From positions 203,124,034 to 203,188,033 of the forward strand of contig NC_134456.1 of NCBI RefSeq assembly GCF_047948215.1: a stretch of 64,000 nucleotides of DNA. Reading direction: 5' to 3'. The notes under the pieces are model-generated. The model made no database searches. It was not told the DNA's origin and saw only the letters and a program-made list of their open reading frames with translations. A program made the translations under genes and the position numbers. Shown here piece by piece: positions 1-12,540 of the stretch; the stretch's first letter is position 1; each line of letters starts with the position of its first letter. This DNA comes from Lycorma delicatula. Its lineage: Eukaryota; Arthropoda; Insecta; Hemiptera; Fulgoridae.

Positions 1-2550
1 AATGTAAAGTAAAAATTACAGATTGTATAAAATGGGATAGGTCACTGTACCTAATCCATTATTGCTTTTAATATACTATAATTTGTTTCATGAAAGCGTG
101 CAGCCAACCAAAACATAAAAGTATGATGATTATAATTTAATTTAGCATAATCCATCTAAGAAAAAAACAACACTTCTCTTTGCTTTTAACATAAAAATGA
201 AGTAAAAATAACTTGTAATAAAAAAATTAAAAAATTGTGATAAAATGATACATTTAACTTAAAAATAAATATTTTAAGAAAATTTTACTACATAAAAATT
301 TAATCAAATAAAACAGAAAAATTATTTGGGTATTTCTTCAATACCCAATAAGCTACTACTGTCTGTTGAACTGTCATCATTTCCCAAATTTATCATATCT
401 TCAGTATTTTCATACAAACTGTCTGCTCACTTCCCACGCTTTCTTTTTTTCTTTAATTGGATGTTGAATGCAATTTTTCTAACCATCTATCTACTAAACA
501 CCTATCAAAAAAATTTTTATATCATTTAACGTAATGTATTATTTCTCTCAATGTAGTCTTCGATTTTTGCTCATATCAATTCTGCCTGGTTAAAATGGCA
601 CTGATATGGAGGAAGGCTGAGCATGATAATTGAGATATTACTCATTCATTATGAATTCATATTTACATCTGCTGCACAGTTTCGGGAGACAAGGATTAGG
701 TCATGATTACAAACGCCACTAAACGAACTTGTAATTTACATTTTTACAGCGACAAAATTTGGTTAGAAAGTTAAGCAAACTGTTAATTTTTTAATAATGT
801 TTAAAAATTAAACATAATAGTGCTGTTTTAATTTAACCTATATATAACTGCTGGGCCAGCAAGCTCATTGGTGTACTACATTATTGTAGTGTACCAAAAG
901 TTGGTTTAGTTCAAAATGTTGCTTTAGTCTTAAATACTACACTAGTTTTCTATATATTTTTGATAAATTGCAATTTTGACTTATTTCTAAATTCCATTTA
1001 CATGAATCTTTTCCAAGTTCCTAGAAATAAGTTAAACTATCTGTTGTTATTATTAAAATATAAAAATAAAGAAATTTTTACTTTTTTTTTATAATCTTGT
1101 GCTAAAATTCTTGTCATAGTTTTGAAGTTACTCCTAGTAGAATTCATAACTACATTCTGAGTGAATTGCAAAATTCATGATTTGTATTGAATTAGAGTAA
1201 TAAATTAAACTTGCTCATAATTCAACGTTTTGAATGTCTAATTTAATGTTGAATGCACTTGCATTTAATGCATACAGGTAACAAAATGAAATAAAACATG
1301 TTTTAATGTTTATTTATTCATTTATGTTGTTGATTTTCGTAGTATATTAGTCAGTTTGTTAAATTATGTTCAATTCTATTAAATTATTTGATTTTCTTGC
1401 AAAGAACCCCCCCCCCCATTAAGAAAGATCTTTTAACTAGTAACTTTCTGTAATGATAAGATCTTAAAAAGAATGTCTATAGTTTATAGCAGTTTACAAG
1501 ACAGAAAAAAGTTATTATTAAATTACATTAAATATGCCAACTTTTTTATTTGAAAGTTGAGTAAATTAAAATTAATTCATTTTCCCAGTTTGGAGGAAGT
1601 GAACTAAATGTGTTAATATTCATTTTATATTGGTTGTGTTAATGCAAATACATTCCTAACTATTGGTTAAGTATAGACTGAAACTAAATGATGCTTAAAT
1701 TTATTTTTTACTAGAAATAAAACAAGAAAGGTTTGTATATATTGTGAGACGAGTAGTATCAAGTTGTAATGTGTAATGTATACACTACTTCACTCCATTA
1801 ATAAGTAGACATTTGCAATCTTTACACTCAACCATCTCACTGTGGATTTCTGGTTGTATGAATTTCAATAAGAAATTGTTCAAAAAATGGAAATTTAAAA
1901 TGCTGCTTTCTTTTTGTTTCCCAGAAACCATCATGTTTTCTTGAAGAATCTCCATAAATTTAAAATTATTTATATAATTTGTTAGCATTATGATGTATTT
2001 GAAAGGTGGTAGAATTACATATAAGGTTGATTGCAGGAGTTGAATATCATAAGCTCTTATTTTCTTATTCATGTACAAAGGATTTCACCCTGCTTATATT
2101 TATTTACTTTGAATGCTGCTTTTACATTCAAAAGAAAGCTTTTTGTTTATTTTCTCTTGTCTCATTGTCAAACCAAGGATTTATGCTTTATGAAGATTTT
2201 TTTAGTGGAATTTAAGTTTATGTAGTTACCATTAATTTTTACATATTTTTCTCCCTTATAATTTCTCATTTAATACACAATTCAATTTTTAATTTTATTT
2301 AAAATTCTTTTTTCTCTGCTATATTGTGCACATTAATTGTTTATTTATAAATAAATGGAAAAATTTTTTTGTAAAAAAAAAAAATATAGTTAAGAAAAGT
2401 AGTATTACTTTATTCACAGAAAAGAAAATGCTCTGTTTTAACATCTGTAATAAGTAATAAACCCATGATTCCATTGTTTAAAAAAAAAAAGAATAAGCGG
2501 GTACTTTTTATGTTGGTTTATATTAAAACTGTGTATGATGTTTGTTACAG
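1..2550. other. Non-coding AT-rich DNA left of the eIF4A last exon, presumably intron
   Basis: No exon of a recognisable gene was found here. The segment is AT-rich with short homopolymers, including 11 consecutive C at 1407-1417. Because the eIF4A exon at 2551 begins with a splice acceptor and continues an open codon, at least the right part should be eIF4A intron. I looked for the preceding conserved eIF4A segment (the NYDLPTNRENYIH region) and did not see it, so that exon is probably left of the window. Confidence 0.55.
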
Positions 2551-2695
2551 AATTGGTAGAGGTGGAAGATTTGGTCGTAAAGGTGTGGCAATTAATTTTG
2601 TTACGGAGGAAGATAGGCGTACACTTCATGATATTGAACAGTTCTACAATACCCATATAGATGAAATGCCTATGAATGTCGCCGACCTCATCTAA
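2551..2695 (+). CDS. eIF4A: eIF4A, last coding exon (C-terminus of the DEAD-box helicase)
   Basis: This is the terminal coding exon of the ATP-dependent RNA helicase of the eIF4F cap-binding complex, which unwinds mRNA 5' leaders before 40S scanning. The exon follows a clear acceptor (tttgttacag, ending at 2550). Its first base completes an Arg codon, so the upstream intron is phase 2. It encodes 47 further residues and ends with TAA at 2693-2695. Visible motifs are helicase motif VI ([12 protein letters not shown]; its preceding His is in the missing exon), [20 protein letters not shown], and the invariant C-terminus [11 protein letters not shown]. The ending and its spacing match metazoan eIF4A rather than eIF4A3. 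No stop or frameshift is present, so the exon looks functional. The upstream open frame back to 2465 is intronic read-through. Confidence 0.95.
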
Positions 2696-3840
2696 ATTGA
2701 ATTTGAGTTGGTGTGAGTATTTGATGAGACCCGCGCTCGTGATATTGTGACGTGCGTATTTTTTTGACTTTGTTAGCCGATCAATCTGCTTAAAATGTGC
2801 TCTTGATTCTACTGTCAGACAGCGGAGAAGTGGCTATTCTTTAATATTTTATATTGAGGACTTATAAAAGGTTGGGTTTTTATTAGCCTAACCAGTTTGT
2901 CAGGTTAACTGACAACGGGTCTCTTGTAAGGGACAGTTATTATTAAATTGATAATTGGATTTGGTGTATTGTTTATTTAACATTATTATTAATTATTATT
3001 AACCATTTACATATATTATATTTCTGTGCTAGATATTTATTAGGTACAATTTATATAAATATATAGTGAATGTTAATTGTGCATTTTGTAGGGGCTCAAG
3101 TAGTGTTGAGCAAACTGCTCCCAGCAGTTTCCTTGATAACACCTTACCATGAATATTATTATTATTCATTTATTACAGTATTTAGTGTTCCTTTTATGCT
3201 TCTCTTTATCTGTTTATTGTATGTTTTGTTATGTAATATATTATTGTGTTAATACAGGCTGGTTTAGTTTCCCAAGAGGTAGAGTGAGAATTTTTCAGGA
3301 AAAATATTTTTACTATATGGTTAATATAAAGACATTTTTTAGTTATATACCATCTCTTATATTTTGTTGTTTAGGTAAATGCTATGTGGGGTTATGGAGA
3401 GGTTTCTTTAATCAGAAGAGATGTAGGAGGAAAGAAATTGTTATCAAGCATTATTATTAATTATTCATTTGTACATTTATTTAGTAAAATAAAATTTAAT
3501 ATTTAAACATTAATGTATTCAACATTCTGTAAAATATAATTCTTCTTCTGTATTACAGGAATATCAACCAGTCCATTCATGGGGCGGACTTTTTAATTTT
3601 GGAGGAAATAAAGATCCAAATTCCAAAAAATTCTCAAGCTCATCAAAATATTATTGTTTACTCTTTTCTCCTTTGTACTACCTTTATTTCCTGTCCTAAA
3701 TTTAAAAAAAAAATATCTCGTCTTAAAAAATTTTTGTCTTTATTTATATTATTTAAACTTTTTATTCTTCTGAAACTGTATTTTAACCGCATATTTTTAT
3801 ACATGTAATAGCTAAAGGTTTTTATTTATTAATAAAACTT
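2696..3840 (+). other. eIF4A: Probable eIF4A 3' UTR and downstream DNA
   Basis: Sequence after the eIF4A stop. The first 250 bases are less AT-rich than the surroundings (for example gacccgcgctcgtg near 2729), as expected of a UTR. AATAAA hexamers occur at 3488-3493 and 3831-3836, so the 3' end could fall near either; the sequence alone does not decide. A short perfect hairpin lies at 3112-3129. Two acceptor-like sites near 3375 and 3559 precede short open frames of unknown meaning, described in the findings. Confidence 0.45.
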
Positions 3841-6800
3841 TAATAATATTTTGTTTGCAATTAATAACAGTCCCTTCACTGTTTTTAGCTTTATTTCTGG
3901 AAAAAGTTATAATTTTATTAAATGAATTAAGATAGTGCAAATTGCAATTTCAAACATTTAATCAATTATATTGATTCATAACCTTAAAATGTGAAAGATT
4001 TTAATGAGCCATTTTTGATGTTAAATAATTTATTTTTATGCCAGTAGATAAATTATTCTTTTCCAAATCATCATCTATAGTCTTCTCTATAGCACTTACT
4101 TCCTTTTGATTTGAGTTAATAAGTTTAGTTTCTGATAGCCTATTTTGTATATCGTGTTGACTGTTGTTTTTTTTTGTACATCATGTTGTTTTTTTTTCGT
4201 ACTTTTTTTCTTGTTAAAACAAAACTGTTAACATTGTTTTGCTTCTAAGTTTTTTTTCTAATTTGTAAAGAAGTTATTCTATAATTTTGAAGATATTAGA
4301 AGAAAACTAATAACCAAGGACCCATTTCAGGGCCATTGAACATAACATAGATCTCTTTTTTTTCTTTTTGTTTACTGTTACTTCCACTGTATTCTCACTG
4401 TAAAGCAGTTTTCAAGTCTGCTATGATTGTGTGATATTAAGTGCATCCTTAACAAATATGTTTTTATTTGCTTTTTTTTAAATTCCTAGATTAAACTGAA
4501 GTTGAGCTTGATAATATTCCCCCATCAATTAAAACCCCCATGGATGGATGGATTGAATTCTACAGTCTACTGGTTTCCTTCCTCATTAATCCTTTTTAAC
4601 TTTCCTGATGTTTGCTTAAATAACAATCATAACCTGTATATAGAATTAATTATAGTTATCTTTTTTTCTTTCATGTAAATTAGAAGAATAATTCTGTTAA
4701 CACTTATATTTTATAAAGCATTTTATTTCTTAAGAAATATTGTTTTTGATGATTTTGATTCTTTTTCATTGAAGATCAGTAAGCAATATTTAATAAACAG
4801 GACATGATTTTTTTTTTAACTTCATGCCCTAACCCATGTATTTATTATTTGTTTTAATAATTCCTTTACCATTTCATGAGAATGATTTTATTTGTATTGG
4901 AGTAGTCTGTAGATCAGAGTTACAAATATTTTTATTGTTATCTTTTTCTTTAGAATTTTGTAAACGCGTTTGGTTATTAATTTATTTATTTAATTTAAAA
5001 AAATTTTTAATACAGTAATGTTAATTAAAATTGTATTTGTGAGATGTACGTTAGCCTTTATAATTTTTATTAAATTATTTGGATTAAGTAATAGTTCATT
5101 TCATTTTAAACCTTAAAAAATGTATTTATCATCAATGGCTTATTAAAGTTAAATGTATCAGTATCAAAATTATTATTTAATATTATAGAGGGAATTTTAC
5201 TGATTTTATGAGATGTAAAAAATGAACGCTAAATGAAACAAAATATTGCAGTTTGCACATTCTTTTGTGATCTGATAATATTGGAATTAAAATTTGCCCA
5301 GAAAATTACTTCAGAAGGACTGTTATGAGTTGAACATTTGCTTTGTTTGAAATATTGTACTTTATCCAAAATTATGTTGTGATTTGTTTTGCCCGTAACT
5401 ATCACTTAACAAAATATTAATAACAGGTTTTGTAAATTATAATAAATATTTATATAACTTAAATTATTAATTCTTTTTGCCCATGAATTAATTGAATCGT
5501 TTTTCTCTTTAACTTACAGCCATTATATGATTAATTTTGTTGGTTGTGGCAGTTTTAAAATTTTTACTACATCGTGATAAATAATGACTCTGAATACATA
5601 TAATTATGTGAATTTAATGTGAGGATTAAGAGACCTAATTGTTTTTCTCCTTCATCAGTTTCATTTCCTTTTTTTTGTGTGCTCAAACTATCATTAAAAT
5701 TTCATATATAATTTAAATATAACTGAATGTTTAATTAATACTAGATCCCAGTAATATCTCCTAACTTAACTAGTGTTAGTTTTACAATTGTAGCTAATTA
5801 TTACATGATATATGAGATTTTAAACTGAACAGTAATGCATGTTTGGCAAGCCTATTGGACACAGTCTTATTTTTAGAAGCAATATTAAAAGTAGGATTGT
5901 TATTTTGTAACAAAAACTGGAACAGTGTTTTCACATAGCTTACTTAACTTTATTACTAAGCTATTAATACGTTTATCTCTGACTTTGAAAATCGTACAAG
6001 AAATCTATAGTGAGAAGAAGTAGCATTTCATATCCAAATTGTGATATCTTATAGGCAGTTAATTTTGTGTCATCTAACATTTTTTTTTATTGTAATAGCT
6101 TGATTTTAGCAACATAATTGCTGTGGACAGTACTATATTGGGTTTTCAGCAAGACATGCTATTCATGATTAAATATAATCTGCTGTGGCTATTCCTAACT
6201 TTAACAATAAAAGTGTATAGTTGACTTTCCATCAAGTCTATGTGTAATGTCATATTAAACATTAATCATTTGTCTCATTAAACATTATAAAATCAATATT
6301 TAAAAAACTTCACGTAATCAGCCAAATATGTTTTGAATTTAAAAAAGTATTTAATCTTTTATATTTTTATCCTGTTAGCTATTCTGTACATGTCATGTGA
6401 AATATAACTGAAGTGTACATCTAACTAAAACTTTAATAGTTTGCAAATGAAAAAAACATGTTTTTTATCCTTTAAGAATTTTAAAATATTCAGATTCAGG
6501 TCATCGTTGTCTACATTGGCTATTTGAACACATTTAAAACTGTATAACTTAAATTTTAAATTGCGTAAATGGAATTTAGTATATAATGAATGTTCACTGG
6601 TGGTGTTTTTAGTTACTGATGACAATTTTCTTCATTTAGTCAATACAGCAAATTGTTGTGTAACTGAAAACTGTTGTGTATTTCTTTTAAGAGTGTGTGT
6701 TTATTATAGTAAATATCAAAGTGATAATTATTTGAAATTTATTTTTATAGACATGATCGTCTCGCACCATGATTCATATTATATATCATATAGATACTTG

Positions 6801-7018
6801 ATTTTGGTGGACTATTATCTTTCACTGTATTTATATTCAAAACATTTTCTATAATTTCATTAACTAGTGCTTTTTTTTGTAAGTTTCTTGTGGAAAAAAG
6901 TTTTCCTATATATAACTGAACATTCTTAATAATAATAATAATGGGTTATCCAAATATTTATTATATAAAGTGATAATTAAAAAATATTTGGATAAATATT
7001 TTTTATGGGTACAAGTTA
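3841..7018. other. Intergenic AT-rich DNA, nothing recognised
   Basis: About 3.2 kb of low-complexity AT-rich sequence with no recognisable coding region or mobile element. The short ORFs (for example 4836-5018 and 6561-6854) are rich in Leu, Ile, Phe and Tyr, as expected from random AT-rich DNA. A 14-bp perfect inverted repeat (ttatccaaatattt) occurs at 6946-6959 and 6982-6995. Confidence 0.5.
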
Positions 7019-7020
7019 TA

Positions 7021-7662
7021 CAGTCAACTCCCAATTTTCTACAAGCGGCTTAACCATGATGGCCTTGGAAAAAATAAAGTTTTTAAAAATTTTAAGTTTT
7101 TGCATCGTTCTGTGATAGGTTTTATTCCTTCATTCATTTGCTACTTGAATTGTGCTTAGTTTTGAATATGATAATGATGTAATATAGTTCATTGTGCGAT
7201 TGCTAGGCAAATTATGAAGTTTAATTAAAAGAAAGTGTTTTCAGTCGTTAAAACAATAATCAGTATTCAATAAAACAGTAAAATGCATACAATTTATTAA
7301 ATCTTTTTTTTTTAATGTGTGCATTTTTTTCTGGTTAGCTACTGTAGTTTTAAGCGTTTGTTAATGCATTACTTAGTACGTACACTACTGTATGCACATT
7401 TATTTATGCACAGTAGTAGTGATAGTGAAAATTTGTTATATGTTAATGCATATTTTCAATAAACTTCTGGATATTACTTTTACCAGGTACGTTGTAGTAT
7501 AATGTACTAAATTTATTTTATTATTTACTGTTATACATTGATATAGTAGTCCACATGTATACTGTACTGTGTATTACAAATATTATTTTTGGATTGGCAA
7601 TAGTTTGTCTATAATTTTGGATTATCCACATCCCAGTTATCGGGAAAATCAGGAGTAGGCTG
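7021..7662. mobile_element. Non-autonomous pogo/Tigger-type element (MITE)
   Basis: The left end reads CAGTCAACTCCCAATTTTC. The reverse complement of the right end reads CAGCCTACTCCTGATTTTC, so about 15 of the first 19 bases match. Both ends are flanked by the dinucleotide TA (7019-7020 and 7663-7664), the target duplication expected of Tc1/mariner/pogo elements. The CAGTC-AACTCC-ATT start resembles pogo/Tigger termini. The 642-bp interior has no transposase-like frame, so it would depend on an autonomous relative for movement. The terminal match is imperfect, so the copy is old. Confidence 0.65.
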
Positions 7663-7664
7663 TA

Positions 7665-8869
7665 TTTACAAATAAATTGTGTATAGAATTGCCAATATTG
7701 GAAAAATAAACCATCTTTCAAAGTAGTTAAAAATTAGAATACTAAATATTGGGTAGTTTAGAGGTTTAAGGGAAAAAATAAATGGCAAACCGTATTTGAT
7801 CTTTACAAGTTAACCAAGAATAAAAAAAAGAAATATTTTATAAGATTGCAATGCATTTTAGATTTCGTATTTGAACTTTTGTGTCAAGAATACAGATTTA
7901 AAGCCCTTAAATCACAACATTATGTCTTGATGGAAAGTAAATAATCCACATTTACTCGTACTTGTATATCCACATACATATACTGGTTCCACTGTTATGT
8001 TAACATACCACAAGTAACTTTTTCTGGTAAGCAAGTGCTAAAATTACAATAAAGTTGCTTTGTAATGCATGTATTGGAAACAAATTTTCTACTGTATACT
8101 ATCTGAATATTATGAGCTTAAAATATGCTTTTCATAAACAGTATTCCTGGTAGCAGCTAATATCTTACATAGTTCATCTCTGTAGCAGTGCAGTCAAATT
8201 AAGTCTTTTACATCTCAACAATTTAATACACGACTGGCCAGCTGGTCATTTATTAATATGACAAAAATTTTTTTTCAAGTGGTGTCTGAAATTTTATATG
8301 CATTAAGAAATTTAAAGAAATAATGTTTCCTAAAATTACTTAAATATGAAATTTATACAGATTTTGATGATTTATATTTCTTGCATTTAACAAAGCCTGC
8401 AGAGAACTTGCAGTCCGCTTGCAACCATCGCTGTATGTCTTTTTTGTAACATATTCTGACAAGTTACACAACTAGTTTTTCTTGGATGCATGTGTTTTCT
8501 TACTCCCAGATTCATGTGTACAGTAGTATTTCCAGTGTAGCATTGGTTCTATACATAAGAGTTGTGATTATAATAGTAGTATTAAACAAGGCAAGGTGAT
8601 CGACCAACCATAATTCTTTAGGAATTATTACAGCTGCACCTGTTTTAGTGATATGTCTGTGTTATTAACTGTTGGGCATGAATTCAAAGAATAGAAATTC
8701 AATTAAAAAAAGATTTGGGATTTATTTCTCTCCACAAACCATATTTCCAAATTAAATGTTTGTAGACACAGTGGCTTTAAAGAATTTGGTGTTAAGACAT
8801 TATCAAATAATATGGAAGTGAGAAAATTGTAGTAGTTTTCCCAACAATGATTTAGAAGAAGCAATGGAT
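7665..8869. other. Intergenic AT-rich DNA, nothing recognised
   Basis: No coding region, RNA gene or mobile-element terminus was recognised between the MITE and the LINE fragment. Confidence 0.45.
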
Positions 8870-9380
8870 GAGGTCCTATATAAGAACAAAATGAAATGTG
8901 AAAAGACTGGATAAAACAGTAGATATAAAATGCGGAATAGCACAGGCGAAAAGAGCTTTCAGTAGGAAATATAATTTGCTTACATCAAAAATTACCTTAA
9001 ACACCAGGAAAATGTTTTTGAAAATATGTGTTAGGAGTATAATTTTATATGGAAGTGAAACTTGGACAATCTGAGAAGAAAAGTTTAGAAGCTTTTGATA
9101 ATGTGGTGCTGTATGAGAATATAAAAAATCAGATGTGTGGATAAAGTGACAAATGATGAAAAAAGAAGCATTTTGAAAAATATACCTAGAGACAGACTTA
9201 TAGGCCATATCTTATATGGCATCTTGAAATAGTTGCTTTGATACTGGGGGTAACGGGTAGATGGAAAAATTGTGCAGGCAGGCAATGTTTGAAAAACAAT
9301 TGTTAGGGATGTAGGGGTTGTACCGAGATGAAACTATTGGCACTTGACACAGAATGTATGAATATGTTCATAGAATCTTA
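8870..9380 (+). pseudogene. LINE reverse transcriptase, C-terminal fragment
   Basis: With frameshifts allowed, the + strand encodes the region after the RT catalytic core of an endonuclease-reverse transcriptase: IAQAKRAFSRKYNLLTSKI, then ICVRSIILYGSETWTI, a degenerate EEKFRSF segment, and later a DRLIGHIL segment and a GRVDGK segment. This order (AKKAF, LYGSETWT, WIGHILR, GKRGRGRP) is characteristic of RTE/Jockey-like non-LTR retrotransposons. The catalytic YADD box is absent, so only the 3' end of the element remains. At least three stops or frameshifts are present. An antisense ORF at 8876-9208 is a shadow of this relic. Confidence 0.75.
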
Positions 9381-9484
9381 ATTTGTCAGCGAATAACAAA
9401 AAAAAATATTACAAAATATGACTAATGTATAAAATTGCTTGCCAACGTAGTGTAGTTCCATAAATAATTTTTACTTTTCTTTTT

Positions 9485-9754
9485 CCTAGCCTCCGATAAT
9501 TACCATTCAGATAATACTTCAGAGGATATGTATGAGTGTAAATGAAGTGGTGTAGTCTTGTACAGTCTCAGTTTGACCATTCCTGAGATGTGTGGTTAAT
9601 TGAAACCCAACCACCAAAGAGCGCCAGTATCCATGACATAGTATTCAAATCCATGTAAAAATAACTGACTACTAGGACTTGAATGCTGGAACTCTCGACT
9701 TCCAAACAGCTGATTTGGGAAGACATGTTCACCACTAGACCAACCTGGTGGGTT
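9485..9754 (-). repeat. tRNA-derived SINE, copy 1
   Basis: About 270 bp closely matching 54849-55135 over its full length. Read on the minus strand it starts with a tRNA-like head: an A-box-like TGGTCTAGTGG, then a Ser/Gln-like core with a CAGCTG segment, then a B-box region. The head is followed by a body ending in CGGAGGCTAGG. The head implies RNA polymerase III transcription, and mobilisation would need a partner LINE. It begins about 100 bp right of the LINE relic. Confidence 0.8.
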
Positions 9755-9779
9755 TAGTCATTTTTAATAGACTATCTAA

Positions 9780-10800
9780 ACTTAACTCATCAGGAACACA
9801 CAACATTTAATTTCCACCCAAATTACACTATTTATCAAACTCCACTGAAATGAGTTTAATGTAATTTTACAATAAAATGATATGAAATTTCTTTCATCTC
9901 ACAATAACATTAAAGATTTAAATAATGTCTTAAGTTTTGCAAACTGTCTTTCAGAAGGTAGGTTACATTTATTTCTCTTAAACTTTTCTATCTCCAGTTC
10001 TGTTGTATCTTCTAAATTGAATATTAACATTCTTTGGGCAATGTAATTTTTAACACATGCCCAAACATTCTCAGTAACATTTAAGTTGGGATGATAAGGT
10101 GGTAATCAGACAACAGTATGTCATTTTTCAGCAAAGAATCTATTTTGTATGTTCGAAATTGTGACTTATGTATTTTTATCAGCGTATACTATTCAGGTTG
10201 AACTTTTCATGTGAAAGTTGAGGATGCATTGTTTTTTGGAATTTGAATTAGAAGCTGGATTTATTTGAACATTGTGATAAAAGTGCATCACTATAAGAGA
10301 TTCAATAGCAATTGAGAACCAATTTTTGAAAATTATTAAAATTCATATCGTCATAGTAATAGCCTGTTTTTTGACCCAATTTCTGAGCCTTTCTGAAGTC
10401 CATGCTTTACCATTTGTGTGGGAAGAATGTATATAGGTTTTATCTATATATATATATGTATGTATAGACTATTTTCATCTGTGTACTCCATTAAGGAGCA
10501 CAGATAATTTTAGCCTTTTATATAATTTTCATGACTATTGTTTTCTCTTTTACTAATGGCAAAAGTTAACTCAGGAAAGGGGGTATTCTTCATGCTGCGA
10601 ATGTAACTCATTCGCTGTACTTCAAAAAACTGTCCTTTGTTGAAATCGAGATCAGTTACTTCCTAGGTCATTTTTTTTTAGGAATACTGAATTCATTTCT
10701 TGTTTTTGTAAAATGTGCTGAAGGGATCTAATGGATACACAGGTCTGAATTTGTTTTAAATTTTTTACTGCTTCATTAAATTATAAATATTGAAAGTAAT
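9780..10800 (-). pseudogene. IS630/Tc1-like DDE transposase relic
   Basis: The minus strand, with several frameshifts, encodes in order YIHSSHTNGKAWTSERL, a NPASNSNSKKQ segment, YADKN, and LPPYHPNLNVTENVWACVKN followed by YIAQRM. This is the layout of a common arthropod IS630/Tc1-superfamily endonuclease, in which PPYHPxLNPIExxW carries the third acidic residue and precedes a helical tail. The middle segment with the second catalytic Asp (expected in an LDNAPYH motif) is badly damaged. The N-terminal DNA-binding part may extend to about 10790 (SIRSLQHILQKQEMN). No terminal inverted repeats were identified. Many stops make this a dead copy. Confidence 0.65.
10444..10470. repeat. TA/TG-rich microsatellite
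   Basis: A short run of alternating TA grading into tatgtatgta, inside the transposase relic. Confidence 0.7.
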
Positions 10801-11404
10801 TGCTTAAGTCTGACATAATCTCCCTCAATTTTAAATTACATTAAATTAAATTTACGAACAATTCAAATATGTCACAAAAAAATAATATTTTTTAACAAAT
10901 AACAGTTGCAAACAAAGGTCAATTATGTAAGTATAAAATCCAGTTATTGGTTATAAAAATAAAGTACTTAAACATGATGTTTTCATTCAGAGTTCTAATC
11001 TCAACTGATAAGTTGTTTGCCCCTTGTACAAATTATTGCTGCGAAGCTATAGCCCAAAAGTGTCAGTAGCCAACAAATCTGGAAAATCAGTTCAGGTGTG
11101 CAACTTCAACTATCAAAATAGATTTAGATAAAAGAAATGCAAATATCACACTAAAAGAAATAGCCATTGATGTTTGTTTTTTATTTGAAATATTTTTGAT
11201 TTATGTGACGACAAATTTAACACTGGTCAACAAAATTTAATTTGTTTGTTAAATGAGTGTGTGTACCTGATTCTTATATTTTTATGCTGATTTCATATAT
11301 CTTAATAGATTTTTTCAGGCTATTTTTTTTGTAATTGAAATTTCTTTTGAAACAAAAAGTGTATGGTGAATGTAATATGACAATACATTACATCCATTTT
11401 GTAC

Positions 11405-12540
11405 TCTCCTAAACCTGTTTATTTTGGATTTTTCCCTCTTCAGATTCTGACAGTAATTGGGTTCCATTTTCCCTGGTATGTTTCCATTGTAGATATCTCC
11501 TGGTGAAAGCGTTCTCCATGTTCATTGCTGATAGCACTGAAATTGTTAGGGAAAAATCCAAATGTGAATGTAAGCAATGAATTTTGAGTGACATGTTACA
11601 CCTAGCTCTCTGTAGTTACTGATCTTATAGTTTCCAAGGAAGTTGTTTATCACATTTTGAAATGATTTCCATGCAGCAACCTCCAAGTTATTCAAAAGTC
11701 ACTTATTAGTTTTCTTTTTTGTAGTCAAAACAAATATACCTTTATTTTAGATTCGCTTATTATATTAGGGAATTAGTTTATTTAGAAATTTAAACCATGA
11801 TCCATTGCTCTAGCAAAATTTTTGAATAAACCTAATTTAATGTGTAGTGGTGGAAGATAAACTTTTTCTGGTTTTACTAATGCCTGAGTAGCAACATTCT
11901 CCTATAGTCAGTATTTCTCTGGCTATTGTTCTTTTATGTAATGGTTTTTCCTAGCCCTGCTGTCCCACTAACACAAAAAGCAACAGAACTTAGTGTACCC
12001 AAGTAAAAGTGCTATTACTTAAGATCTCAATAAATATTTCCCACACTGAATCCTGCTCAATACAAGCTTCATATTTTCATAAGACTCCATGTGAACAACG
12101 TATGCTAATGGTACTGATGTGAAGTAGACCAGCTTTCAAACTAAGCTTTGATAAGTCAAAAGTCTGCATTTCTCCCAAAGCTTCCAGTAAAAAGTCCACA
12201 TCATTACACTATATTAAGTTTTCATAGTGAGAGAAGAAATGTTCTCTCAGAAGAAATTCTGACTCTGTCACGGAAAGAACTTATTTTAGTGTTTGGTTGT
12301 AAAAAATCTCATCCTTTCAGTCTTGATGCTAGTATTTTTGCTTGATTCTTTGATAAATTTAGATCACAAACCAGATCATTTAATTCTGACTTGATTAATT
12401 AAATGGGGTTCTAAGAATTTTGGTTCTCTTTCTTCGTCATCTGATTTGTCAGCACAAGATTCAACATTTTCATCTAAGTTCCATGTATCTGGTGGTGCTG
12501 GAATTGGAAGCTCTTGGCTATATGGTAGAGGGAATATTTA
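11405..12540 (-). pseudogene. Uncharacterised arthropod repeat-family protein, copy 1 (degenerate)
   Basis: The minus strand encodes, with frameshifts, an N-proximal acidic segment (LPIPAPPDTWNLDENVESC, near 12460-12520), then FLEPHLINQ, a central EALGE segment, then VAAWKSFQNVINNFLGNYK and MSLKIHCLHSHLDF near the end (11550-11595). The order and motifs match the copy at 37623-39150. I recognise this as a multicopy protein family seen in many arthropod assemblies, whose usual C-terminal signature is a histidine-rich SLKIHFLHSHLDFFP segment followed by an FHQDI segment. Its biochemical function is unknown to me. The high copy number suggests it travels with a transposable element, but no catalytic triad is obvious. 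Stops and frameshifts make this copy a pseudogene. Confidence 0.7.

Noticed and set aside
2465..2550. Upstream extension of the eIF4A open frame to an ATG
   Set aside because: Poly-Lys read-through from poly-A; the acceptor at 2550 and the eIF4A alignment show that coding starts at 2551.
8876..9285. Minus-strand ORFs of 110 and 66 residues
   Set aside because: They are antisense to the LINE reverse-transcriptase relic, whose plus-strand motifs (LYGSETWT and others) are clear.
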